Source of the DNA: Desulfobacteraceae bacterium UBA2230 | Lineage (GTDB): Bacteria; Desulfobacterota; Desulfobacteria; Desulfobacterales; Desulfosarcinaceae | DNA: 5,468 nt | Direction of reading: 5' to 3' | Assembly: GCA_002348005.1 (NCBI GenBank) | Contig: DDYQ01000089.1 | Span: forward strand, 1 to 5,468 | Shown: piece after piece, positions 1-5,468 of the stretch | How the letters are laid out: each line of letters starts with the position of its first letter | Position numbering within the stretch: the first letter of the stretch is position 1 | The notes under the pieces: model-generated | What the model was told of the DNA's origin: nothing | Seen by the model: only the letters and a program-made list of their open reading frames with translations | Database searches by the model: none | Program-made: the position numbers and the translations under genes

Positions 1-1
1 C

Positions 2-202
2 GAGTACCCGGTGGTCGTCATGCCGCTGGTCACGCAGCACTATGTCATGCTGCAGCGCAACCTGCTCTACACGGCCCTGACCCGCGCACGACAGATGGTC
101 ATCCTCATCGGTTCGCCCAAAGCCCTGCGCGTGGCGGTGCAGACCGATACGCCGAGGCGGAGGCGTGCGCTGCTTGCCGCACGCCTCAGGTTAAACGACT
201 GA
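2..202 (+). CDS. recD2: RecD2-like ATP-dependent DNA helicase, C-terminal fragment
   Basis: This is the last 66 codons of a superfamily 1 helicase; the rest lies off the left edge. The frame opens with [10 protein letters not shown], the end of helicase motif V as found in RecD/UvrD C-terminal domains. It continues with [20 protein letters not shown], which contains motif VI (YTALTRAR), whose arginine contacts the ATP gamma-phosphate. The next segment, [17 protein letters not shown], is the usual closing strand and helix of RecD2-type (RecBCD-independent, YrrC-like) helicases. The protein ends in an Arg-rich tail and a TGA stop. By family knowledge RecD2 unwinds DNA 5' to 3' and acts in repair and replication. 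The motif VI context favours RecD2 over UvrD or Rep, but without the N-terminal part (helix-hairpin-helix region, Walker A) the subfamily is an inference. The gene is convergent with the DUF1178 gene, 65 bases away. Confidence 0.85.
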   Translation, partial: EYPVVVMPLVTQHYVMLQRNLLYTALTRARQMVILIGSPKALRVAVQTDTPRRRRALLAARLRLND

Positions 203-237
203 ACAGGGAAAGTTGAAGGCCTGGTGGGTCGTTGATC

Positions 238-255
238 AGCACGCGTAGCGTGGCT
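238..255. terminator. Weak hairpin between convergent genes
   Basis: The 65-base gap between two converging stop codons contains CACGC-GTA-GCGTG (240-252), a five-pair stem with a three-base loop. Two more pairs can form if one G is bulged (AG at 238-239 with CT at 254-255). It is well placed to end both transcripts, but neither strand has a T-run after it. As an intrinsic terminator it is therefore weak, and it may be no more than an incidental inverted repeat. Confidence 0.25.
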
Positions 256-267
256 TCTACCCGACCG

Positions 268-702
268 TCAGGCATCGGATTCGGGGGACGAGGACGGCTC
301 GTCCGTCACCGGCATGGGAAACTTGAAGAACTCGACCCCTTCGCGGCGCAGGACCTCCTCTTCATTGACGGTACTGCTGCCGCGAATATTGCGCGGTTCG
401 CTCACGCCGTAATGGATCTTGAGCGCCTCTGTGGCAAAATCGCTGCCGACGTTATCGAAATTCTTATCGACATACTCGACGATGGCGCGTTTAACGGCTT
501 CGGGATCGACGCGCGTCTTATCGGCAGCCGAGCCGGCAGCCCCGGTGATCGCAAATGTGGAGGGAATGCGCACGATGTTCGTGTCGTCGCAGGTCGGGCA
601 AACGACAAGCTCCTCCTTGAGCTGTTTTTCAAAGGCCTTACGATCTTTAAACCAGCCTTCAAAAACATGCCCGTTTCGACACTGCAAATCGTAAATGATC
701 AT
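268..702 (-). CDS. DUF1178 family protein with zinc-ribbon-like cysteines
   Basis: A 144-residue cytoplasmic protein of unknown function, recognised from the N-terminal pattern MIIYDLQCRNGHVFEGWF, which is typical of the DUF1178 family. Cys8, His12, Cys35 and Cys38 (CxxxH, then CPTC) could form a small treble-clef or zinc-ribbon metal site; this is inferred from spacing. Residues 63-100 are a charged helical region (VDPEAVKRAIVEYVDKNFDN), followed by KIHYGVSEPRNIRG and a conserved-looking EEEVLRREGVEFFKFP near the end. The tail is Ser/Glu/Asp-rich and probably disordered. Length is about normal for the family. The ATG at 702 is chosen because the family signature begins there. Its Shine-Dalgarno is weak: an AGGAAG about 12 bases upstream. 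The gene is divergent from the SH3 gene and convergent with the helicase, so it is probably transcribed alone. Confidence 0.85.
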   Translation of the reverse strand: MIIYDLQCRNGHVFEGWFKDRKAFEKQLKEELVVCPTCDDTNIVRIPSTFAITGAAGSAADKTRVDPEAVKRAIVEYVDKNFDNVGSDFATEALKIHYGVSEPRNIRGSSTVNEEEVLRREGVEFFKFPMPVTDEPSSSPESDA

Positions 703-735
703 AGGGCCGCCGCTCTTCCTGAAAGCCTGTTAGTT

Positions 736-741
736 ATCATA
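736..741 (-). promoter_or_regulatory. Possible -10 box for the DUF1178 gene
   Basis: On the minus strand TATGAT matches five of six bases of the sigma70 -10 consensus. It would place transcription start about 27 bases before the DUF1178 start codon. No good -35 box lies at 16-18 bases; the best placement is TTTCTT. It is listed only because the divergent gap must hold a promoter for this gene. Confidence 0.22.
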
Positions 742-766
742 AGCACCTGCCACTTTAAAGAAATTA

Positions 767-796
767 TTGACACAGGGCGCTATTTCAACAAAGAAT
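767..796 (+). promoter_or_regulatory. Sigma70-like promoter for the SH3 gene and nadB
   Basis: A perfect TTGACA -35 box (767-772) is followed after 18 bases by AAGAAT (791-796), which matches four of six -10 bases but lacks the leading T. Transcription would start near 803, giving a leader of about 50 bases before the SH3 gene at 853. The stretch is AT-rich compared with its surroundings, as expected for a promoter. The -10 box is imperfect, so this is a good candidate rather than a firm call. Confidence 0.42.
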
Positions 797-852
797 ACGC
801 CGCATTCATTCATCCGCGAGCATTAAAATTCAGATCCAAAAGGGAGCTTTCT

Positions 853-1515
853 ATGCATTCGCTGATTAAAACCAGTCTCACACTCATTTTTTTTTGGGCG
901 GCGCTGACCGCACCAGCCTCCGCGGAGAACAAATACGTCAATGAAAAATTCGAACTGCCGATGCGCACCGGCCCGGGCATCGACCGCAAGATCATCGCCC
1001 TGATCCCAGGCGGCGCCCAGGTCGAAATGATCAAACACGGCGATGAGTGGAGCGAAGTTTCGCTAGCCAACGGCAAGCAGGGCTATGTGCTGACCCGCTA
1101 CCTGACCGACGAACTGCCCGCCTCCCTGGTATTGGAGCGACTGCAACACAAGCACGCCGGTCTGCAGTCGAAAAACGAAGAGCTGCAGGCCAGAGCCAAC
1201 GAACTGACCGCCGAGAACAAGCAGCTCAAAGAGACGCTTTCCGTGACCCAGAGCGAACTCTCCGGTTTGAGCACCGAGCATGAAATTCTGCGAGAGGGCT
1301 CGGGCGAATATCTCTCCCTCAAAGAGAAATACGATCAGGTCGTCAAGGATCTTAACGAGACACGCAGCAAGGCCGACACATTTGAAAGCGAAGTGAATAA
1401 GCTGTCGCACAAGGAATTCACCGACGGGATGCTCTACGGTGGCGGCATCCTGGTGTTCGGTGTCGTTTTGGGCCTCATTTTCAAGCGCCCCAGGCGCAAG
1501 CCATCGTTGATTTAA
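853..1515 (+). CDS. SH3 domain and membrane-anchor protein (TIGR04211-like)
   Basis: A 220-residue envelope protein. Residues 1-24 are a signal peptide (Lys6, a hydrophobic stretch LTLIFFWAALTA, then a PASA cleavage motif before ENKY). Residues about 27-88 are a bacterial SH3 domain, with the typical LPMRTGPG segment, a central HGDEW and a closing GKQGYVLTRYL. Residues about 90-183 are rich in Leu, Glu, Lys and Gln and look like a long coiled coil. Residues 193-210 are a Gly-rich membrane segment, followed by a basic KRPRRK tail. That order matches the SH3-and-anchor family related to E. coli YgiM, whose role is unknown. The topology suggests a periplasmic SH3 head and coil with a C-terminal anchor and a cytoplasmic tail. 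The ATG at 853 is supported by AGGGAG six bases upstream and by the signal peptide starting there. The same frame is open back to 232, but that part is antisense to DUF1178. nadB follows after 24 bases. Confidence 0.88.
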   Translation: MHSLIKTSLTLIFFWAALTAPASAENKYVNEKFELPMRTGPGIDRKIIALIPGGAQVEMIKHGDEWSEVSLANGKQGYVLTRYLTDELPASLVLERLQHKHAGLQSKNEELQARANELTAENKQLKETLSVTQSELSGLSTEHEILREGSGEYLSLKEKYDQVVKDLNETRSKADTFESEVNKLSHKEFTDGMLYGGGILVFGVVLGLIFKRPRRKPSLI

Positions 1516-1539
1516 GCTGAAATATTGACGGATACTTCT

Positions 1540-3183
1540 ATGACGGATGTGCAGTCCGATTTTCTGGTGATCGGCAGCGGCGTGGCCGGGCTGATGTTCG
1601 CCCTCAAAGCGGCCCGGTCCGGCACAGTGGCGCTGATCACCAAAAAAGAAGCCATGGACAGCAACACCAACCTGGCCCAGGGTGGTATCGCTTCGGTTTT
1701 CGGCGCTCGCGACAGCTTCGGCCTGCACATCGCGGACACCCTGGCGGCGGGCGATGGACTGTGCCACCAGGACGTGGTGGAGAGGGTCGTGCAGACCGGA
1801 CCTGAGCGTATTCAGGAGTTGCTCGAACTCGGTGTGCGTTTCAACCGGCAGAATCGTTCGACTGAAGGTGAAGTGGTCGCCGAACTCGATCTGGGACGTG
1901 AAGGCGGGCACTCCCAGAACCGCATTGTGCATGCCCTGGATATGACCGGCCAAGAGGTCGAGCGCGTGCTGGTGGAGCAGGTGCGCAGCCATCCGCGCAT
2001 CACGCTTTACGAAAACCATGTCGCCGTCGATCTGATTATCCAGTCCACACGGTTAAAGCGCGGTCTGGTGACGACAACCCACGACGCCTCCTGCTGCGGC
2101 GCCTACGTGCTGGAGCGCCACAGCCGCAAGGTGAAGACCTTTGCAGCCCTGATCACGCTGCTGGCCACCGGCGGGTCGGGCAAAGTTTACCTTTACACCA
2201 GCAACCCTGACATCGCGACCGGAGACGGCATCGCCATGGCCTACCGGGCCGGCGCCACAGTGGCCAACATGGAATTCGTTCAGTTCCACCCTACCTGTCT
2301 CTTTCATCCGGCCGCCAAGAACTTTCTGATCTCCGAAGCGGTGCGTGGCGAGGGCGGCATCCTGATAGACGCCGAAGGACGACCTTTCATGGGAGATTAC
2401 GACCCCCAAAAGGACCTCGCCTGCCGTGATATCGTGGCCCGCGCGATCGATACCGAGCTCAAAAAGAGCGGGGCCGAGGCGGTTTTTCTGGACATCTCCC
2501 ACAAAGATGGCGATTTCATCCGCCGGCGCTTTCCCAACATTTACGCCAAATGCCTTCAATACGGCCTCGATATGACCCGCGAACCCATCCCGGTGGTACC
2601 GGCGGCGCACTATCTCTGCGGCGGCGTGCTGACCGATATGCAGGGCCGCACCGATATCCGCCGCTTGTATGCCGTCGGCGAAACGGCCTGCACCGGATTG
2701 CACGGCGCAAACCGACTGGCCAGCAATTCCCTGCTGGAAGCACTGGTCTACGCTCATGCCGCCTCCGAAGCGGCCATGCACGAAAAAAATGCCGAGAGCC
2801 TGCGGGAGATGCCCGCTCCGCCGGCATGGGATGACACCGGTACCAGCGACAGCGACGAAATGATCATGGTGACCCACAACTGGGACGAAATCCGGCGACT
2901 CATGTGGAACTATGTCGGGATTGTGCGTTCGGACAAGCGCCTGGAACGTGCGCAGCGCCGTATTGAGATCATTCGCAACGAAATTCAGGAATATTACTGG
3001 AATTTCAAAGTGGCACCCGATCTCATCGAGTTGCGCAACATTGCCGAGGTGGCCGACCTGATCATCCGGTGCGCCCGCCACCGAAAGGAGAGTCGCGGGT
3101 TGCACTACACCCTGCAATACCCTCGACGGGACGACCAGCGGTGGCAAAAGGATACTATCCTGAGACGCCCTTTTATCGGATAA
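1540..3183 (+). CDS. nadB: L-aspartate oxidase
   Basis: This flavoenzyme oxidises L-aspartate to iminoaspartate, the first step of de novo NAD synthesis; quinolinate synthase NadA uses the product. In anaerobes fumarate can replace oxygen as electron acceptor. The product is 547 residues, close to the 540 of E. coli NadB. Visible features are the FAD-binding GSGVAG (12-17), AQGGIA (46-51), LATGGSG (208-214) and TGDG (227-230). Residues aligning with the E. coli catalytic set, all shifted by six, are His250 (QFHPT), Glu266 (ISEAVRGEGG), Arg296 (CRDIVARA), His357 (AAHYLCGG) and Arg392 (HGANRLASNS). This is strong support for NadB over the related succinate dehydrogenase or fumarate reductase subunits. 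The C-terminal helical domain runs to HRKESRGLHY (514-523), also typical. The start is ambiguous between ATG 1540 and an in-frame TTG at 1525. ATG is preferred, although its Shine-Dalgarno (GACGGA, 7-8 bases upstream) is weak. Probably cotranscribed with the SH3 gene. Confidence 0.96.
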   Translation: MTDVQSDFLVIGSGVAGLMFALKAARSGTVALITKKEAMDSNTNLAQGGIASVFGARDSFGLHIADTLAAGDGLCHQDVVERVVQTGPERIQELLELGVRFNRQNRSTEGEVVAELDLGREGGHSQNRIVHALDMTGQEVERVLVEQVRSHPRITLYENHVAVDLIIQSTRLKRGLVTTTHDASCCGAYVLERHSRKVKTFAALITLLATGGSGKVYLYTSNPDIATGDGIAMAYRAGATVANMEFVQFHPTCLFHPAAKNFLISEAVRGEGGILIDAEGRPFMGDYDPQKDLACRDIVARAIDTELKKSGAEAVFLDISHKDGDFIRRRFPNIYAKCLQYGLDMTREPIPVVPAAHYLCGGVLTDMQGRTDIRRLYAVGETACTGLHGANRLASNSLLEALVYAHAASEAAMHEKNAESLREMPAPPAWDDTGTSDSDEMIMVTHNWDEIRRLMWNYVGIVRSDKRLERAQRRIEIIRNEIQEYYWNFKVAPDLIELRNIAEVADLIIRCARHRKESRGLHYTLQYPRRDDQRWQKDTILRRPFIG

Positions 3184-3196
3184 TGTGTCGATTCCG

Positions 3197-3238
3197 TTCT
3201 GAGGTTTCCCGTGATGGAAATCACGGCATCGCTCAGGG
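3197..3238 (+). terminator. GNRA-capped hairpin after nadB, possible terminator or RNA element
   Basis: Thirteen bases after the nadB stop codon, CCGTGAT (3209-3215) and ATCACGG (3220-3226) form a perfect seven-pair stem closed by GGAA, a GNRA-type tetraloop in the + strand RNA. Outside a symmetric five-by-five internal loop, CTGAG (3199-3203) pairs with CTCAG (3232-3236), with two possible G-U pairs beyond. The position suits the end of the SH3-nadB transcript. There is no immediate T-run (a TTTT lies at 3250-3253), so it may protect the 3' end or act as a structured element rather than as a classical terminator. Confidence 0.4.
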
Positions 3239-3291
3239 TCATGAAATCCTTTTCGGCGACCCTTGAAGTTGCCGTGCCGAGATCCTCGACT

Positions 3292-3309
3292 GCACGCAGA
3301 ACAGCGTGC
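3292..3309. repeat. Short inverted repeat in the tdh upstream region
   Basis: GCACGC (3292-3297) and GCGTGC (3304-3309) form a perfect six-pair GC-rich stem with a six-base loop, AGAACA. It could be an RNA hairpin or a protein-binding palindrome. Chance is also possible at this length and GC content. Confidence 0.3.
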
Positions 3310-3398
3310 CGACCGTCCGGACACAGCGCATTGCAGCCTCCTGGATTATAGTTATTGTCCTGCGGAGGGGGGCGTACCGGCAGATTCTTAATGGAGGC

Positions 3399-3427
3399 CG
3401 GGCCGGCATTCAGGGACCACCGGCCCG
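3399..3427. repeat. Eight-pair inverted repeat upstream of tdh
   Basis: CGGGCCGG (3399-3406) and CCGGCCCG (3420-3427) form a perfect eight-pair, all-GC stem with a 13-base loop, about 112 bases before the tdh start. No T-run follows. It could be a strong leader hairpin affecting tdh expression, or an operator-like dyad. Function is not shown by the sequence. Confidence 0.4.
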
Positions 3428-3526
3428 TAACATCGCGATTCACCCGCAACGCAGCATTCTTCCGACTCAATGTGCGACCTGAGTATGGATCGTGGTATAG
3501 CTGGCACACGCTTTCCGACCTCGCCC

Positions 3527-3534
3527 AAAGGAGA
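3527..3534 (+). promoter_or_regulatory. Shine-Dalgarno that sets the tdh start
   Basis: AAAGGAGA contains the strong AAGGAG core (3528-3533), five bases before ATG 3539. A second in-frame ATG at 3551, which corresponds to the start of E. coli Tdh (MKAL), would be 17 bases away. Translation therefore most likely begins at 3539 and adds MAHA before the usual N-terminus. Confidence 0.75.
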
Positions 3535-3538
3535 TCAT

Positions 3539-4579
<1,041 letters not shown>

Positions 4580-4607
4580 TGTGATCCGTCTGCGATGCGA
4601 TCGCTAT

Positions 4608-4625
4608 CCGCCTGTCCCGTGGCGG
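4608..4625. other. Small hairpin between tdh and kbl
   Basis: CCGCC (4608-4612) and GGCGG (4621-4625) form a five-pair GC stem with an eight-base loop in the 92-base gap. No T-run follows, so it is not a terminator and does not argue against cotranscription. It could modulate mRNA stability or processing between the genes. The same gap has a lone GCGATCGC palindrome (4597-4604). Confidence 0.28.
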
Positions 4626-4671
4626 TCCGACTCGGAATCAATTGAAGCAATGCTCATGTGGGAGAAGAACT

Positions 4672-5468
4672 ATGTACGGGGTAATCAAAGGACACCTGGA
4701 AAACGAATTGCGGCAGATCCGCGCAAGCGGACTTTACAAGGAAGAACGCATCATCGCCTCGCCGCAGAGCGCCCGGATTCGGCTTTCCGACGGCCGCGAA
4801 GTGCTCAACATGTGCGCCAACAACTACCTGGGTCTTTCCAGCTATCCCGAAGTCATCTCCGCAGCACGCCAAGCTGCCGGAGAGTGGGGTTTCGGACTCA
4901 GCTCGGTGCGTTTCATCTGCGGCACCCAGGCCCTGCACAAAAGTCTTGAATCCGCCGTGAGCGATTTTCTGGGCACAGAGGAAACCATTCTCTACTCTTC
5001 ATGCTTCGATGCCAACGGTGGACTGTTTGAGGTGCTGCTGCAGGAAGAAGATGCCATCATCAGCGATGCGCTCAACCACGCCAGCATTATAGACGGCATA
5101 CGCCTGTGCAAGGCCAAACGCCTGCGCTATCAACATGCCGACATGGCCGATCTGGAATCGCGGCTCAAGGAAGCCGCGCGTTGCCGCTTCCGCATGATCG
5201 CCACCGACGGTGTCTTCTCCATGGACGGCACGATGGCGCGCCTCGCCGACATCTGCGAGCTGGCCGACAAGCACGACGCCCTCGTCATGGTGGACGACTC
5301 GCACGCCACCAGCTTCATCGGCCCCACTGGCCGGGGCACGCCGGAGCTCTGCGGCGTGTCGGATCGTGTGGACGTCGTCACCACGTTTAGCAAGGCGCTC
5401 GGCGGGGCGACAGGCGGCTGCGTGAACGGGCGGGCGGAAATCGTGGAGTGGCTGCGGCAGAAGAGCCG
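4672..5468 (+). CDS. kbl: Glycine C-acetyltransferase (2-amino-3-ketobutyrate CoA ligase), N-terminal part
   Basis: This PLP-dependent alpha-oxoamine synthase-family enzyme cleaves 2-amino-3-ketobutyrate with CoA to glycine and acetyl-CoA, consuming the unstable Tdh product. The window holds about 265 of an expected roughly 395-400 residues; the gene runs off the right edge. Matches to Kbl include GLYKEERII (20-28), [10 protein letters not shown] (46-55), [19 protein letters not shown] (108-117), [23 protein letters not shown] and MVDDSHA. Likely PLP contacts are His136, Ser183, Asp208 and His211, and the Schiff-base lysine is Lys241 in [10 protein letters not shown]. coli Kbl has TGTLGKALGG there, so this loop differs slightly but keeps the lysine. 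The KEERII, FDANGG and LNHASIIDG motifs favour Kbl over BioF or ALA synthase. The ATG at 4672 follows GGGAGAA with about five to seven bases of spacing. Probably cotranscribed with tdh. Confidence 0.95.
   Translation, partial: MYGVIKGHLENELRQIRASGLYKEERIIASPQSARIRLSDGREVLNMCANNYLGLSSYPEVISAARQAAGEWGFGLSSVRFICGTQALHKSLESAVSDFLGTEETILYSSCFDANGGLFEVLLQEEDAIISDALNHASIIDGIRLCKAKRLRYQHADMADLESRLKEAARCRFRMIATDGVFSMDGTMARLADICELADKHDALVMVDDSHATSFIGPTGRGTPELCGVSDRVDVVTTFSKALGGATGGCVNGRAEIVEWLRQKS

Larger units (their letters stand above)
3184..3538. other. 355-base gap between nadB and tdh, no confident gene
   Basis: This stretch must hold the end of the nadB transcript and, most likely, the tdh promoter. 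It contains three perfect-stem inverted repeats (stems at 3209-3226, 3292-3309 and 3399-3427). It also has a minus-strand 30-codon ORF (3239-3331) preceded by AGGAGG. A longer minus-strand frame is open from about 3509 down to 3105, but it matches no family I know and uses codons such as CTA, TCA, AGA and ATA that the neighbours avoid. Promoter-like pieces on the + strand are TATAGT (3347-3352), which lacks a usable -35, and an extended -10-like TGGTATAGC (3493-3501), also without one. No riboswitch class, T-box or tRNA was recognised. Confidence 0.6.

Noticed and set aside
1063..2019. 318-codon minus-strand frame across the SH3-nadB junction
   Set aside because: It is in register with both + strand genes and spans their junction. 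It has no recognisable domain, and the composition is a mirror of the real codons.
2053..3324. 423-codon minus-strand frame opposite nadB
   Set aside because: It shares codon boundaries with nadB and is open only because nadB uses few TTA, CTA and TCA codons. It has no family resemblance, while nadB is unmistakable on the other strand.
3105..3509. 134-codon minus-strand frame across the nadB-tdh gap
   Set aside because: It begins at a GTG with only a weak GGAAAG upstream, runs into the 3' end of nadB, resembles no known family and contains codons (CTA, TCA, AGA, ATA) avoided by neighbouring genes. An open frame of this length is not surprising at this base composition.
3502..3516. Sigma54-like promoter TGGCAC...TTTCC before tdh
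   Set aside because: The -24 TGGCAC is perfect, but the -12 element reads CC instead of the needed GC. Transcription would also begin at about the Shine-Dalgarno of tdh, leaving almost no leader.
4581..4949. 122-codon + strand frame between tdh and kbl
   Set aside because: Most of it overlaps kbl in a different frame. The Arg/Pro/Ser-rich composition is typical of an out-of-frame reading of GC-rich coding DNA.

Overview
The window reads as an ordinary, densely coded bacterial chromosome segment. It is moderately GC-rich, with GC-ending codons and few TTA, CTA or TCA codons. The mix of a RecD2-type helicase, a DUF1178 protein, an SH3/coiled-coil/anchor protein next to L-aspartate oxidase, and a tdh-kbl threonine-catabolism pair fits a proteobacterium in the broad sense. 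My best guess is a Desulfobacterota ('deltaproteobacterial') genome, with moderate confidence, because I could not run a similarity search. No mobile element, CRISPR array, tRNA or rRNA was seen.

Layout: the left edge holds the last 66 codons of a RecD2-like DNA helicase on the + strand. It converges on a DUF1178-family gene on the - strand (268-702). A 150-base divergent region (703-852), with a recognisable sigma70-like promoter, leads to two closely spaced + strand genes. These are an exported or membrane-anchored SH3 domain protein (853-1515) and nadB, L-aspartate oxidase (1540-3183). A 355-base gap follows (3184-3538). It contains three perfect-stem inverted repeats and a minus-strand mini-ORF with a consensus Shine-Dalgarno. 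Next come tdh, threonine 3-dehydrogenase (3539-4579), and the first two thirds of kbl, glycine C-acetyltransferase (4672 to the right edge).

Functional links: Tdh oxidises L-threonine to 2-amino-3-ketobutyrate, and Kbl cleaves this with CoA to glycine and acetyl-CoA, so the pair is a complete two-step pathway and probably one transcription unit. NadB makes iminoaspartate for quinolinate and NAD synthesis. The SH3 protein just upstream is probably cotranscribed with it but has no evident metabolic link.

I found no convincing new biological system. The parts most worth a second look are the structured gap between nadB and tdh, the possible 30-residue ORF on its minus strand, and the uncharacterised DUF1178 and SH3-anchor proteins.
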